A DNA stretch of 64,000 nt from Rahnella sikkimica. Lineage in GTDB: Bacteria > Pseudomonadota > Gammaproteobacteria > Enterobacterales > Enterobacteriaceae. Positions 50,337 through 60,301 of the stretch are shown here, one piece after another. A model generated the notes under the pieces. The model saw only the letters and a program-made list of their open reading frames with translations. It was not told the DNA's origin and ran no database searches. The stretch lies in assembly GCF_002951615.1 (NCBI RefSeq), contig NZ_CP019062.1, positions 496,001 through 560,000 on the forward strand. The letters run 5' to 3'. The translations under genes and the position numbers were made by a program. Each line of letters starts with the position of its first letter. The first letter of the stretch is position 1.

Positions 50337-51071
50337 TTACTGTGCAGGGAACCACTTGTCGTTGATCTTTTTGAATTCGCCGTTGGCTTTAATGCCGTCG
50401 AGCGCCGCATTCAGTTTCGCCAGTAATTCTTTATTCTCCGGACGCACGGCCATTCCCACGCCAGTACCAAAGTATTGCGGATCTTTAATCAGTTCGCCCA
50501 CTTCACCCAGATTAGGGTTGGATTTCAGCCAGCCATTCAGCACGGCGGTATCGCCGAGCAGCCCGTCCAGACGACCACTTTTCAGATCCAGAATTGCATT
50601 CTGATAGCTGTCATAACCGACGGTGGTGATTTCAGGATGTTTTTCCATCAGGTATTTCTGGTGCGTGGTGCCGTTTTCCAGACCAACACGTTTCCCTTTC
50701 AGATCGGTAATGGAAGAGAATTTCCCCTTCGGCCCGATAATCATGGCGGTATTGGCGTAGTAAGGCTGGGTAAACGTGACCTGCTTGCTGCGCTCTTCGG
50801 TGATGTCCATACCGGAAATGATGACGTCAAAACGACGGAATTTCAGCGCCGGGATCAGCCCGTCAAACGGCTGGTTGGTGAATGTACAGGTTTCCTGCAT
50901 CTGCTGACACACGGCCTTCGCCAGATCCATATCAAACCCGACGATCTGGTTGTTGGCGTCCATGGATTCGAACGGCGGATAGGTCGCGGAAGTCCCGAAA
51001 CGAATAGTCTCAGCAGCGGTAGCGGTGAAAGCGGTGGCAGATAAAACGGCAGCGAGGATCAGCTTTTTCAT
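50337..51071 (-). CDS. artJ: Arginine-binding periplasmic protein ArtJ
   Basis: A 244-residue amino-acid-binding protein. Signal peptide MKKLILAAVLSATAFTATAA, then AETIRFGTSATYPPFESMDA. Ligand-site segments RFDVIISGMDITEERSKQV and GKRVGLENGTTHQKYLM match ArtJ/ArtI. It delivers arginine to ArtQMP. The start at 51071 keeps the signal peptide N-terminal. It has its own promoter region and terminator, separate from artPIQM, as in E. coli. Confidence 0.93.
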   Translation of the reverse strand: MKKLILAAVLSATAFTATAAETIRFGTSATYPPFESMDANNQIVGFDMDLAKAVCQQMQETCTFTNQPFDGLIPALKFRRFDVIISGMDITEERSKQVTFTQPYYANTAMIIGPKGKFSSITDLKGKRVGLENGTTHQKYLMEKHPEITTVGYDSYQNAILDLKSGRLDGLLGDTAVLNGWLKSNPNLGEVGELIKDPQYFGTGVGMAVRPENKELLAKLNAALDGIKANGEFKKINDKWFPAQ

Positions 51072-51183
51072 GCAATACATTCCTGTTCAAAAAATGACAT
51101 TCCCTTCATGGTTCAGTTTACTGATTTTATTAATGTAATCGGGTAACTGGCAGGAAGTGAAACCTGCGTTTAAATTGCCATTA

Positions 51184-51201
51184 AATGAATTTGTATGCAA
51201 T
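51184..51201. promoter_or_regulatory. Possible ArgR box upstream of artJ
   Basis: AATGAATTTGTATGCAAT resembles the ARG box (TGAAT-N4-ATTCA) with one clear mismatch. E. coli artJ is repressed by ArgR. Confidence 0.5.
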
Positions 51202-51252
51202 AAATTTGATTAAAAAATTAAAGCAAAGATTGACCGGCTATTTCGAAAACAT

Positions 51253-51279
51253 AAAAAAAGGGACGATCTCTCGTCCCTT
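51253..51279 (-). terminator. Terminator of the artPIQM unit
   Basis: Minus-strand stem AAGGGACGA / TCGTCCCTT followed by a run of T, 18 bases after artM. Confidence 0.9.
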
Positions 51280-51296
51280 CAGGCGTCCGGTGTTCA

Positions 51297-51965
51297 TTAA
51301 TTACGGCGTTCAAACGCCAGCGCACGGCGTTCTATCAGGCGCATCATCAGGGTCAGTAATCCGTTCACACACAGATAAACCAGACCGGCAGCGCCAAATA
51401 CCATCACGTCGTAGGTGCGGCCATACATCAGCTGGCTGTGTCCCATAACGTCCATCAGCGTAATGGTGTACGCCAGAGAGGTACTTTTAAACACCAGCAC
51501 CACTTCATTGGAGTAGGACGACAGCGCGCGCTTAAACGCATACGGCAGCAGAATTCGCAGGGTCTGCGATTTCGACATGCCCAGCGCTTCGCAGGACTGC
51601 CACTGGCCGGACGGGATCGCACGTACCGCACCGGTAAACAGTTGCGTGGTGTAAGCGGCACTGTTCAGCGCCAGCGCAAACATGGCACACAGCCACGGCT
51701 GTGACAGCACTTCCCATAACCAGGGGATTTCACGAATAGACGGAAACTGCCCCGGACCGTAATAAATCAGGAAGATTTGCACCAGCAGCGGCGTACCGGT
51801 GAACAGCGTGATGTAACCTTTCACGATTTGGCTGACAACGGGCACTTTCAGCGTCAGGATCACGGTGAAAATCATCGCCAACAGCAGCGCAACAATCAGC
51901 GCGGCGACCGTCAGTGTCAGGCTGGTGTGCAATCCTTTCAGGACTTCAGGTAAATATTCCCACAT
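51297..51965 (-). CDS. artM: Arginine ABC permease ArtM
   Basis: A 222-residue inner membrane permease of the polar amino acid family with about five helices. The EAA loop is at SGQWQSCEALGMSKSQTLRILLP near residue 120-145. It forms the channel with ArtQ. Its ATG overlaps the artQ stop by one base (TGATG). Confidence 0.94.
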   Translation of the reverse strand: MWEYLPEVLKGLHTSLTLTVAALIVALLLAMIFTVILTLKVPVVSQIVKGYITLFTGTPLLVQIFLIYYGPGQFPSIREIPWLWEVLSQPWLCAMFALALNSAAYTTQLFTGAVRAIPSGQWQSCEALGMSKSQTLRILLPYAFKRALSSYSNEVVLVFKSTSLAYTITLMDVMGHSQLMYGRTYDVMVFGAAGLVYLCVNGLLTLMMRLIERRALAFERRN

Positions 51966-52681
51966 CAGGAAGCACTCCGTTCAAAGCGGGTGGTACGCAG
52001 TTCGATGCGTTTAATCACGAACTGGCTGAACAGGGTAACAATCAGATAAATGCAGGCCGCAATCACGTACCAGGTAAAAGGTTCCTGTGTCCGCGTGGCG
52101 ATACTTTTGGTTTGCAGCATCAAATCATTCACGCTGATCAGCGACACCAGCGCGGTGTCCTTGAGCAGCACCAGCCACTGATTGCTCAGGCCCGGCAGCG
52201 CGTGACGCCACATTTGCGGCATGATCAGGCGGAAGAAAATCGCCGATTTCTTCATGCCCAGCACCTGGCCGGATTCCCACTGGCCTTGCGGAACGGCTTT
52301 CAGCGCGCCGCGCAAAGTCTGCGAAGCATAAGCGGAATAGAGCAGCGAAAGGGCGATGACACCACAGACAAACGGGCTGACTTCGAAGTTTTCGATGGGC
52401 AGCTTGATCGGCACGGAGAACAGCCCGAGATTAATGCTAAAGCCATCCGCCAGCACCATCAGCAACTGTGATGACCCGAAGTAGATGAAAAGCACGACCA
52501 GAATTTCTGGCAGACCGCGCAGCACAGTGACCCACGCCGTACCGAGCCAGCTGAGTGGCTTCCACGGCGCAGATTCCCAGACTGCGAAGATCATCGCCAG
52601 AATCAGGCCGAGGACCAGCGCGCAAACGGCAAGGCCGACGGTCATTCCGGCGGCGCTTGCTAAAGGTTGGAATTCAGTCAT
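51965..52681 (-). CDS. artQ: Arginine ABC permease ArtQ
   Basis: A 238-residue permease, partner of ArtM. About five helices and an EAA loop [25 protein letters not shown]. Operon position between artI (12-base gap) and artM (one-base overlap), as in E. coli. Confidence 0.94.
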   Translation of the reverse strand: MTEFQPLASAAGMTVGLAVCALVLGLILAMIFAVWESAPWKPLSWLGTAWVTVLRGLPEILVVLFIYFGSSQLLMVLADGFSINLGLFSVPIKLPIENFEVSPFVCGVIALSLLYSAYASQTLRGALKAVPQGQWESGQVLGMKKSAIFFRLIMPQMWRHALPGLSNQWLVLLKDTALVSLISVNDLMLQTKSIATRTQEPFTWYVIAACIYLIVTLFSQFVIKRIELRTTRFERSAS

Positions 52682-52693
52682 TGATAGGCAAAC

Positions 52694-53425
52694 TTATTGC
52701 TGGAACCATTTGGAATACAGCGTCTTGTAGGTGCCGTCTGCTTTCACTTTTGCCAGAGCATCGTTCAGTTTAGTCAGCAGTTCGGTGTTGTTCTGACGAA
52801 CGGCAACACCCAGACCGGTACCGAAGTAAGTTGGATCAGTGATTTTGTCACCCACAGCAGCCAGATTTTTGTTCTGCTTCAGCCATTCGTTGACTACGGC
52901 GGTGTCACCGAAGACGGCGTCCAGACGACCATTTTTCAGATCCAGCACGGCATTCTGGTAGCTGTCGTAAGGCACGGCAGTGATTTCCGGATGTTTATCC
53001 ATCAGGAATTTCTGGTGAGTGGTGCCGTTTTGCATACCGACGCGTTTGCCTTTCAGCCCGGCAACGTCAGCGAACTGGCCAGCGTGGGCGATGAAAATAG
53101 CGGAGTTATCGTAGTAAGCGTTGGTGAAAGAAACTTGTTTTTCACGCTCAGGGGTGATGTCCATACCGGAAATGACCGCATCAAAACGACGGAATTTCAG
53201 GCTTGGGATCAGACTGTCGAAGGCCTGGTTTGTGAATGTGCAGGTAGCCTGCATCTCTTTACACATAGCGTTGGCCAGATCGACGTCGAAGCCCTGAATC
53301 TGATTGCTGGAGTCTACAAACTCAAACGGAGGATAAGACGCTTCCATTGCGAAACGGATGGTATCAGCAGCGCTGGCAGACAAACTGACGGTCGCCAGAA
53401 CCGCGGCAATTACTAATTTTTTCAT
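52694..53425 (-). CDS. artI: Arginine-ABC-system periplasmic binding protein ArtI
   Basis: A 243-residue binding protein with signal peptide MKKLVIAAVLATVSLSASAA. It is a close paralogue of ArtJ (YPPFEFVDSSNQIQGFDVDLANAMC; FRRFDAVISGMDITPEREKQV). Located directly after artP, 48 bases downstream, as in E. coli. It binds a basic amino acid, probably arginine. Confidence 0.93.
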   Translation of the reverse strand: MKKLVIAAVLATVSLSASAADTIRFAMEASYPPFEFVDSSNQIQGFDVDLANAMCKEMQATCTFTNQAFDSLIPSLKFRRFDAVISGMDITPEREKQVSFTNAYYDNSAIFIAHAGQFADVAGLKGKRVGMQNGTTHQKFLMDKHPEITAVPYDSYQNAVLDLKNGRLDAVFGDTAVVNEWLKQNKNLAAVGDKITDPTYFGTGLGVAVRQNNTELLTKLNDALAKVKADGTYKTLYSKWFQQ

Positions 53426-53473
53426 CGCTTACTCCGTAGAAAACATCAATCAATATGTTGATAGGAAACAGTT

Positions 53474-54201
53474 TTAGTGGGAAAGGTAGCTCGCAAACTC
53501 TTTGGTTTTCGGCTGAGCGAAAATCGACGCGTCACCTTGTTCCACGATGCGACCATTTTCCATGTACACCACGCGGCTGGCGGTTTTACGCGCCACTTCC
53601 ACTTCGTGGGTCACAATCACCTGAGTAATCCCGGTGCCGGCCAGTTCGCGAATAATACTGACGATCTGGGCGGTAATTTCCGGGTCAAGCGCGGCGGTCG
53701 GTTCGTCAAACAGCAAAACCTGGGGTTCCATCATCAGCGCACGGGCAATCGCCACACGCTGCTGCTGGCCACCGGAAAGGTGCAGCGGAAAACGATCGGC
53801 GTAATCAGTCAGACGCAGACGGGTCAGCAATTTCTGGGCACGTTGCATCGCGACATCTTTTGTCAGACCCAAAACACGCATTGGGGCTTCCATTAAGTTG
53901 TCGAGTACGGTGCGATGTGGCCACAGATTGTATTGCTGGAAAACCATGCCGACGTTCTGACGCAGTTCGCGGACCGCTTTTTCATCCGGTTTGCGGGTGA
54001 AATCGAAGGTGTTACCGGCGATTTGCAGTGTGCCTGAACGGGGCATTTCCAGCAGGTTCAGAACACGTAACAGAGAGCTTTTACCTGCACCACTTGGGCC
54101 CAGTAAAACGAGGGTTTCACCGGCAGGGCAGTCGAGCTGAATGTCAAAAGCGCCTGATGCACGCCATAGAAGCAGTTGATGCTATTAAGTTGAATACTCA
54201 T
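53474..54201 (-). pseudogene. artP: Arginine import ATPase ArtP, frameshifted near the N terminus
   Basis: The gene spans 728 bases, one short of the 729 expected for the 242-residue ArtP. Codons 1-18 ([18 protein letters not shown]) read in one frame; from there the protein, including Walker [18 protein letters not shown] and [10 protein letters not shown], continues only if one base is added to a four-T run (plus-strand A run 54146-54149). As written, the first frame hits a stop after 54 codons and the ATPase is not made in full. A sequencing error in a homopolymer is the simplest explanation because the rest of the operon is intact. Confidence 0.9.
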
Positions 54202-54323
54202 GCGCAAATAGTGAATAGCCATTGATGCCGCAGATGGTAACTTCCACAGCATAGTTATGCAACGATCACGGCTTAAAAATTATGTGTCGCCGCCCAGGTG
54301 GCAAAGTGTAGCACAAGATATTG

Positions 54324-54342
54324 TTGCATCACTGTGATGCAA
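54324..54342. promoter_or_regulatory. Perfect palindrome upstream of artP
   Basis: TTGCATCA, three bases, TGATGCAA, about 120 bases before artP in the art promoter region. Possible ArgR-related or other operator. Confidence 0.5.
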
Positions 54343-54431
54343 ATGTTGGTTAATGACGATATTCAGTATTAACCCCTGTTATGCAATCACTTTAGAACAT
54401 CAACTCAGGCGGCTTTTTTAAGAAAGCGTCG

Positions 54432-55013
54432 TTACTGGTTTTCTAAAACCTGGCGCAGCGTGCCGCTGGAGGCAAAGTCCAGATTGGCCATATAGCGCAC
54501 GTCATCCACGGTCCAGCATTTGCCTTCGCGCACCATCAGGACTTCATCTTTCCATTGCGTGGTGGCCGCTTTATCTTTTTCGCGGGTGAACGTGACGCGC
54601 AGCGGAATATTCCGGGCGTCGGTGTTCGGAATGGTGGACGCGCTGTCCACGGAGGCGGACGTCGGGCCATCAAACAGGCTGGAGAAAATGTCGCCATCGC
54701 CTGAGCCTGCACCGGCTTTCTCGTTCGGCGATGACGCAATATCCACTTTCGGCTGCGACTGCGCTTTGAGCAGCGAAGCGTAAAGTGCGGTGCTCAGATA
54801 AGGCCGGTACGCGGCGAGCTGGCCGGAGTCAGGGACCCCGCTGCCGCCCTGTTTGATGCGAAAATCATAGAATTGTTGAGCGACGCTGTCGGGGCCACCG
54901 TCGATACATGGCGCGCTGCGGCTACCAATATCCTTATAGGCAGGGTCTACCGTGGTACAGGCATTTAACATCAATACCAGAGGGATTGCGGCGACAAGAA
55001 TTTTCTTTTTCAT
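54432..55013 (-). CDS. ybjP: Lipoprotein YbjP
   Basis: A 193-residue lipoprotein with the lipobox LMLNAC (Cys near residue 19) and a DUF3828-type domain, matching YbjP in place and pattern. The start at 55013 gives a standard lipoprotein signal and has AAGGAA upstream; the longer frame adds 12 residues. The Ser/Gly-rich middle (ASSPNEKAGAGSGDGD) looks like a linker. Function unknown. Confidence 0.9.
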   Translation of the reverse strand: MKKKILVAAIPLVLMLNACTTVDPAYKDIGSRSAPCIDGGPDSVAQQFYDFRIKQGGSGVPDSGQLAAYRPYLSTALYASLLKAQSQPKVDIASSPNEKAGAGSGDGDIFSSLFDGPTSASVDSASTIPNTDARNIPLRVTFTREKDKAATTQWKDEVLMVREGKCWTVDDVRYMANLDFASSGTLRQVLENQ

Positions 55014-55189
55014 CGTATTCCTTACTGAAAGATTGAACGTTTTCACCATGACTTTCTTAATCCTACAGTATAAAACCGATTTGGCTTAATGCATGGCGCA
55101 GAGAAATGATACGTTCAGACGGGATACATCGTTTATGCTATTCGGGTGCTTTTCTCCGACTTGTGGACGACAACTGATAAGGAATACTC

Positions 55190-55516
55190 ATGCAAATTTC
55201 AACCACTCCGACCCTGGAAGGTTTTACCATCGCGGAATATTGCGGTGTAGTGACGGGCGAAGCGATTTTGGGTGCGAACATTTTTCGTGATTTCTTCGCA
55301 GGCGTACGCGATATCGTCGGTGGCCGTTCCGGCGCGTATGAAAAAGAACTGCGCAAAGCGCGCGAGATTGCTTTTCGCGAACTGGAAGAACAGGCGAAAG
55401 AACGCGGCGCTAACGCCGTGGTCGGCATTGATATCGATTATGAAACCGTGGGCAAAGACAGCAGTATGCTGATGGTCAGCGTCTCCGGCACCGCTGTTAT
55501 TGTGCATCGAAAATGA
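55190..55516 (+). CDS. ybjQ: UPF0145 protein YbjQ
   Basis: A 108-residue YbjQ/UPF0145 protein ([32 protein letters not shown]...[11 protein letters not shown]). These form small oligomeric rings of unknown function. A good AAGGAA site precedes the ATG. It overlaps amiD by four bases (ATGA), as in E. coli. Confidence 0.94.
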   Translation: MQISTTPTLEGFTIAEYCGVVTGEAILGANIFRDFFAGVRDIVGGRSGAYEKELRKAREIAFRELEEQAKERGANAVVGIDIDYETVGKDSSMLMVSVSGTAVIVHRK

Positions 55517-56358
55517 GGCGGAAGGGCTTCAGAAGCGGCGTAATTGCCGCGCTTTTGCTGGCCCTGACGGGCTGTCAGAGCGGTAAACAGGCGAAAAATT
55601 CACCTTACCGGCTGGAAACGACGCGGCAGGCGCAGGGCATGGATCAGCGGGTGCGTTTTCTGGTCATCCACTATACGGCAGAAGATTTCCACAATGCATT
55701 AAACACGCTAACGGATGAACACGTCAGCGCGCATTACCTGATCCCGGCGCAACCGCCGCTCGAAAACGGGAAACCGGTCGCGTGGCAACTGGTGCCGGAA
55801 AACATGCGCGCGTGGCACGCAGGAGCCAGCGGCTGGCGCGGACGTACCAATCTGAATGATACGTCCATCGGCATTGAGCTTGAAAACAAAGGGTACAGCA
55901 CGACGCTGCTGGGCAAAAAATTCTATCCGTTCCCGCCCGCGCAAATTGATGTGCTGGCTGACCTGAGCAAAGGCATTGTCGCGCGCTATCAGATTGAACC
56001 GCGCAACGTGGTCGCCCACAGCGACATTGCACCGCAGCGTAAGGACGATCCGGGGCCATTATTCCCGTGGCAGCAGATGGCGGATCGGGGCATTGGTGCC
56101 TGGCCGGATGCGGCGCGGGTCAGCCATTTTCTGGCGGGCAGAAATCCGCAGCAGCCGGTGGATCAGGCTCATCTGCTGGCTTTGCTGAAACAGTACGGTT
56201 ATCCCGTGACGGAAAACATGACGCCGGAGCAGGCGCGCCGTGTGATTTCAGCGTTCCAGATGCATTTCAGGCAGAGTGATTATCGCGGGAATGCTGACGC
56301 GCAGTCAGAAGCCATTGTTCTGGCGCTGTTGCAGCAGTTCCCGGATTCGAATAACTGA
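55513..56358 (+). CDS. amiD: N-acetylmuramoyl-L-alanine amidase AmiD (outer membrane lipoprotein)
   Basis: A 281-residue amidase_2 protein. Lipobox LTGC (Cys near residue 21) anchors it to the outer membrane. Zinc and catalytic residues are in [19 protein letters not shown] and [23 protein letters not shown]-terminal peptidoglycan-binding helix bundle begins near residue 195. It cleaves muropeptides, including anhydro forms. Confidence 0.94.
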   Translation: MRRKGFRSGVIAALLLALTGCQSGKQAKNSPYRLETTRQAQGMDQRVRFLVIHYTAEDFHNALNTLTDEHVSAHYLIPAQPPLENGKPVAWQLVPENMRAWHAGASGWRGRTNLNDTSIGIELENKGYSTTLLGKKFYPFPPAQIDVLADLSKGIVARYQIEPRNVVAHSDIAPQRKDDPGPLFPWQQMADRGIGAWPDAARVSHFLAGRNPQQPVDQAHLLALLKQYGYPVTENMTPEQARRVISAFQMHFRQSDYRGNADAQSEAIVLALLQQFPDSNN

Positions 56359-56378
56359 GAAAGCGGCTGACCTTGCGG

Positions 56379-57413
56379 TCAGTCGCGTTTCGGGCCGATG
56401 CCGTGCAAGCCCTGAAGTTTACCGTGGTCGCGCAGCCAGGCGGCGGTGCGGATAATTCCCTGATCCAGCGAAATCACCGGCACATATCCCAGCTCTTTCT
56501 GCGCGCGCTGTGTGTCGAGCGTCAGATCGAAATTCAGTTTCGCGACGCTGTAATGGGTTAGCACCGGTTCTTTGTGTGAGCTTTTGCTGATGCGTTCCAT
56601 GCCGCGCGCCATCATATCCAGCAGCGGATAAGGCACCGAGCGGATGCGATATTTGATATCCAGACTTTCCATCAGCTGCTTTACCAGGGTGCGCAGCGGG
56701 CGCGGTTGCTGATTAGTGATGTTAAACGCGCGTCCGGATTCGGTGGATTCAGACTGCGTCGCCAGCCACATCGCGTGAACCGCGTTCTCCACGTACGTCA
56801 TGTCGACCAGCGCTTCGCCTCCGCGCGGCAGCATCAGCGTGCCACCGTATTTCAGCATTTGCATCAGACGGGGCAGCAGCACGTTATCGTGCGGCCCGAA
56901 CAAACCCTGCGGGCGTAAAATCGTGAAATGCGTTTGCGGATTGGACATCGCCAGCGTGTGGATCACCTGTTCACCGGCAGCTTTGCTGCGGGCGAAGGAG
57001 TTGGCGAAACGGTGAGGGCGGAAATCTTCCGGGATGTCGCGGTGATGATGAAAATCGAAATAAATCGCCGGTGAGGAAATATGCACGAAATTTTCCACGC
57101 CGTACGCCGTGGACCATTCGCCCAGACGGCGCGTCGCGCGCACGTTCGCCAGTTCGAATTCCTGTTCGCTGCCCCACGGCGACATCAGCCCGGAACAGTG
57201 CCAGACGGTATCGACATCGGCGAGCAAGGCTTTGGCCTGCGCCGACACCAATGTAGTGAGATCGGCATGAATGAATTCCGCGCCCATTTTTTGCAAAAGT
57301 GAACCCATGGCGGCATTGCGACCCGTCGCCCGGACTTTAATCCCTTTATTTCGCAAAAACTCGACCGCATTGCGCCCTAAACCGCTGCTCGCGCCGGTAA
57401 CCAAAACTCTCAT
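56379..57413 (-). CDS. ybjS: NAD(P)-dependent oxidoreductase YbjS
   Basis: A 344-residue extended short-chain dehydrogenase/reductase related to 3-beta-HSD proteins. Nucleotide loop [11 protein letters not shown] at residue 6. The usual catalytic YxxxK is FARSK here, so the Tyr is Phe; my recollection is that E. coli YbjS has the same, which questions classical SDR catalysis. Substrate unknown. Same neighbourhood as in E. coli. Confidence 0.9.
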   Translation of the reverse strand: MRVLVTGASSGLGRNAVEFLRNKGIKVRATGRNAAMGSLLQKMGAEFIHADLTTLVSAQAKALLADVDTVWHCSGLMSPWGSEQEFELANVRATRRLGEWSTAYGVENFVHISSPAIYFDFHHHRDIPEDFRPHRFANSFARSKAAGEQVIHTLAMSNPQTHFTILRPQGLFGPHDNVLLPRLMQMLKYGGTLMLPRGGEALVDMTYVENAVHAMWLATQSESTESGRAFNITNQQPRPLRTLVKQLMESLDIKYRIRSVPYPLLDMMARGMERISKSSHKEPVLTHYSVAKLNFDLTLDTQRAQKELGYVPVISLDQGIIRTAAWLRDHGKLQGLHGIGPKRD

Positions 57414-57426
57414 AACTACTCTTCAT

Positions 57427-57540
57427 CCTTCACGTTGCAGCGGTGTTCGCTGCTCTCATTCACCCGAATCACTGACTCCAGTCAGCTCATCGGGATTCAT
57501 TCGTTTGCTGCCTTGCTGCAACCCGAATGATTTTGAGTAC
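57427..57540. repeat. ERIC-type repeat
   Basis: Contains CACCCGAATCACTGACT, AGCTCATCGGGATTCA and GCTGCCTTGCTGCAAC, the ERIC palindrome pattern. Located in the 267-base gap between ybjT and ybjS; the remainder of the gap shows no gene. Confidence 0.82.
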
Positions 57541-57680
57541 ATCCCAATGAGTGAAATTACTGAGGCTGGGGCGCCTCTCAGCAATAAGCGCGCCATTCTT
57601 TCGTGAAATTGTGCGGGTTGCAATGGGAAAGGGGGGCAGCAATGTCTGAAACTGTGCGATTGCGCTTTAAATAAACCCTT

Positions 57681-59117
57681 TCAGCTTCCGCAGCGGTCTT
57701 TCTGACGGGCCAGACTGGCGATGCGTTTCGCCATGCCTCGAAAAATAAACTGATGAGCGGGCATCATACTGAACCAGTAGAGCAAACCGCTGAACCCGGC
57801 CGGATGCCACCATGCACGAACGTCCAGACTGCGGCTCTCGCCGTGATCGGTGATCGTGAACGTCAGCCGTCCGAGCCCCGGCGCTTTCATTCCGAATAAC
57901 AGCGCCAGTTCACGCTGCGGTTTCAGGCTGATCACTTTCCATCCGTCAATTTTATCGCCGATTTTCAGGAAGTCCCGGTCAGGGCGGCCATACTTTACGC
58001 CGCCGCCGAGAAGATCGTCGATGCGTGCCCGCGTCTTCCACAACCCGTTGGCATAGAAATAACCTTCCACGCCACCGAGTTTCTGCACCACTTTCCACAG
58101 GGACGCTTTTGACGCTGACGTTTCCAGCGTGAAGCCCGCCTGTTTCGGGTAATAACCGTAGCCGGGCCGCCAGCGCGCACGGGCGTCCGGGTCATAGCCC
58201 CAGTCGGGTGAATCCATGACCTGCTGTTGTTCTCTTTCCAGCGTGCGGCGAATCGCCTCATCAATAGAAATCAGCTCCTGCGGGATCATCGCCTGAAGTG
58301 CTTCGCTGTCAGCGGGCAAATCGTGATTGAGCCCCTGGATCAGCGCCTTGGCGAGCGACGTCGGCACCGAGGTAATCAGGCTGAGGAAATACACCGAAAC
58401 AAAAGAGGTCGGCAGGGGAACGGGGATCAGCCACCGGCGTTTCCCGCTCAGGGCAATAAAGCGTTCGAACAGCGTCTGATAGCTGATGTACTCCGGCCCG
58501 GCGGCGTCAAAAATACGGTTTCCGCTGGCGGGCAAGGTCACAAGACCCTGCAAATAATTGAGCAGGTTTTCCAGCGCTACCGGCGAGGATTTCGAGCGAA
58601 CCCACTTCGGCGGCGTGAGAATTGGCAGGTTGTAGACCATGTCGCGCATGACTTCGAACGCCGCCGAGCCCGCGCCAATCACAATGCCGGTGCGCAGTTC
58701 TGTCACCGGAATATTACTCATCCGCAGCAAGTCGCCGGTCAGTTTGCGCGCCTGCAAATGAGGGGAATGGTTGCCTTCCGGCTGCATGGATCCGAGATAA
58801 ATAATGTGTTTGATGGAGGAATCGCGCAGCGCCAGCAGGGTGTGCTGCGCGGCCTGACGCTCTTTTTCCAGCAGGTCGTCATCTTCGGTCATGGCATGAA
58901 CCAGATACACCAGCACGTCGGCACCTTCGAAGGCGCTGGTCAGCGTTTTACTCTGGTATACATCCGCAAAACAGCAACGGACGTGAGGCCATTTTTGTTG
59001 TTGCAGCCATTCGATGCGCCGCGCGGCCGCAGTGACCTGAAAACCGTGCTGGCTCAGGTGGGCAGTCAGATGTTGTCCGATATATCCGCTGGCACCGAGG
59101 ACGACAATTCTTGGCAT
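57681..59117 (-). CDS. ybjT: SDR-family protein YbjT with C-terminal DUF2867 domain
   Basis: A 478-residue two-part protein. Residues 1-300 are an atypical SDR with GASGYIGQHL at residue 8; residues about 320-478 are a DUF2867 domain (WRPGYGYYPKQAGFTLE, LGRLTFTITDHGESRSLDVRAWWHPAGFSGLLYWFSMMPAHQFIF). It matches YbjT in place. Function unknown; lipid or envelope-linked oxidoreductase activity is only a guess. Confidence 0.92.
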   Translation of the reverse strand: MPRIVVLGASGYIGQHLTAHLSQHGFQVTAAARRIEWLQQQKWPHVRCCFADVYQSKTLTSAFEGADVLVYLVHAMTEDDDLLEKERQAAQHTLLALRDSSIKHIIYLGSMQPEGNHSPHLQARKLTGDLLRMSNIPVTELRTGIVIGAGSAAFEVMRDMVYNLPILTPPKWVRSKSSPVALENLLNYLQGLVTLPASGNRIFDAAGPEYISYQTLFERFIALSGKRRWLIPVPLPTSFVSVYFLSLITSVPTSLAKALIQGLNHDLPADSEALQAMIPQELISIDEAIRRTLEREQQQVMDSPDWGYDPDARARWRPGYGYYPKQAGFTLETSASKASLWKVVQKLGGVEGYFYANGLWKTRARIDDLLGGGVKYGRPDRDFLKIGDKIDGWKVISLKPQRELALLFGMKAPGLGRLTFTITDHGESRSLDVRAWWHPAGFSGLLYWFSMMPAHQFIFRGMAKRIASLARQKDRCGS

Positions 59118-59198
59118 AATCCGTTTGCTCTGAGAGTAGGGGAAATCATGAAAATGCGGCGACAGCCGTAAGGCTTGCCGCCGCAGACTGGTTGGCGG

Positions 59199-60212
59199 TC
59201 AGGCGTGCTGGTGCAGGAATTCCTGCCACAGGGCGACGACTTTTTGCAGGTCTTCACGGCTGATGTTGATGTGCGTCAGCACGCGGGTTAGCGGACCGGC
59301 GCTGATGATGACACCGCGCTCACGCATCCACGGGCCCATCTTTTCGGCCAGTTCAGCGCTCTGTTTAATGTACAGAACGTTGGTCTGCGCGCCGGGCCCG
59401 GCGATTTCCACGCCAATATTGCTCAGCTGTTCAGCCAGCCACTGCGCATTATCATGGTCATCTTTCAGACGTGCCACGTTGTTTTCCAGCGCATAAATGG
59501 CCGCTGCCGCCAGAATGCCGGACTGGCGCATGCCGCCGCCGGTCATTTTGCGCCAGCGGTTCGCACGATGGATGTAGTCTTTGCTACCGACCAGCAGGGA
59601 ACCAATCGGCGCGCCCAGACCTTTCGACAGGCAAATGGTCAGGGTGTCGCAATATTGGGTGATTTCGCTCAGCTCAACGTTCAGCGCGACCGCGGCATTC
59701 ATGATGCGTGCGCCATCGATGTGCAGCGCCAGCCCTTTTTCACGGGTAAACGCGTAAGCTTTTTGCAGATAATCGAGCGGAAGCACTTTGCCGCTGTGCG
59801 TATTTTCCAGGCTCAGAAGACGTGTGCGGGCAAAGTGAATGTCATCGGGTTTGATGGCGGCGGCGACGTTATCCAGCGGAATGGAACCGTCGGCGGCCAT
59901 GTCGAGCGGCTGCGGCTGAATGCTGCCGAGAACCGCGGCACCGCCGGCTTCGTACATATAATTGTGGGCCTTCTGACCGACAATATATTCTTCTCCGCGC
60001 TGACAGTGCGTCAGCAGTGCAACCAGATTGGCCTGTGTACCGGTCGGTAAAAACAGCGCGGCTTCTTTGCCACACAGTTTCGCGGCCATATCCTGCAAAG
60101 CATTTACCGTTGGGTCATCGCCGTAGACATCATCGCCGACTTCAGCGCTGGCCATCGCCTGACGCATAGCTTCGCTGGGGCGGGTTACGGTATCACTGCG
60201 TAAATCGATCAA
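59199..60212 (-). CDS. ltaE: Low-specificity L-threonine aldolase
   Basis: A 337-residue PLP-dependent enzyme (E. coli 333). It splits threonine and allo-threonine into glycine and acetaldehyde. N-terminal MIDLRSDTVTRPSEAMRQAM, PLP lysine in LSKGLGAPIGS near residue 197, and HIDGARIMNAA with the PLP-contacting Asp are visible. Syntenic with E. coli. Confidence 0.95.
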   Translation of the reverse strand: MIDLRSDTVTRPSEAMRQAMASAEVGDDVYGDDPTVNALQDMAAKLCGKEAALFLPTGTQANLVALLTHCQRGEEYIVGQKAHNYMYEAGGAAVLGSIQPQPLDMAADGSIPLDNVAAAIKPDDIHFARTRLLSLENTHSGKVLPLDYLQKAYAFTREKGLALHIDGARIMNAAVALNVELSEITQYCDTLTICLSKGLGAPIGSLLVGSKDYIHRANRWRKMTGGGMRQSGILAAAAIYALENNVARLKDDHDNAQWLAEQLSNIGVEIAGPGAQTNVLYIKQSAELAEKMGPWMRERGVIISAGPLTRVLTHINISREDLQKVVALWQEFLHQHA

Positions 60213-60250
60213 CGTAATAATCCTTCTGCTGGGTAATGTTAAGTGGAAGA

Positions 60251-60273
60251 AAAAGCGGGCAACCTGTGCCCGC
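60251..60273 (-). terminator. Terminator of poxB
   Basis: Minus-strand stem GCGGGC / GCCCGC with a seven-base loop followed by TTTTTCTT, 29 bases after the poxB stop. Confidence 0.82.
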
Positions 60274-60301
60274 CTGACTCCCCACTATATCCCTGTCGGG
60301 G

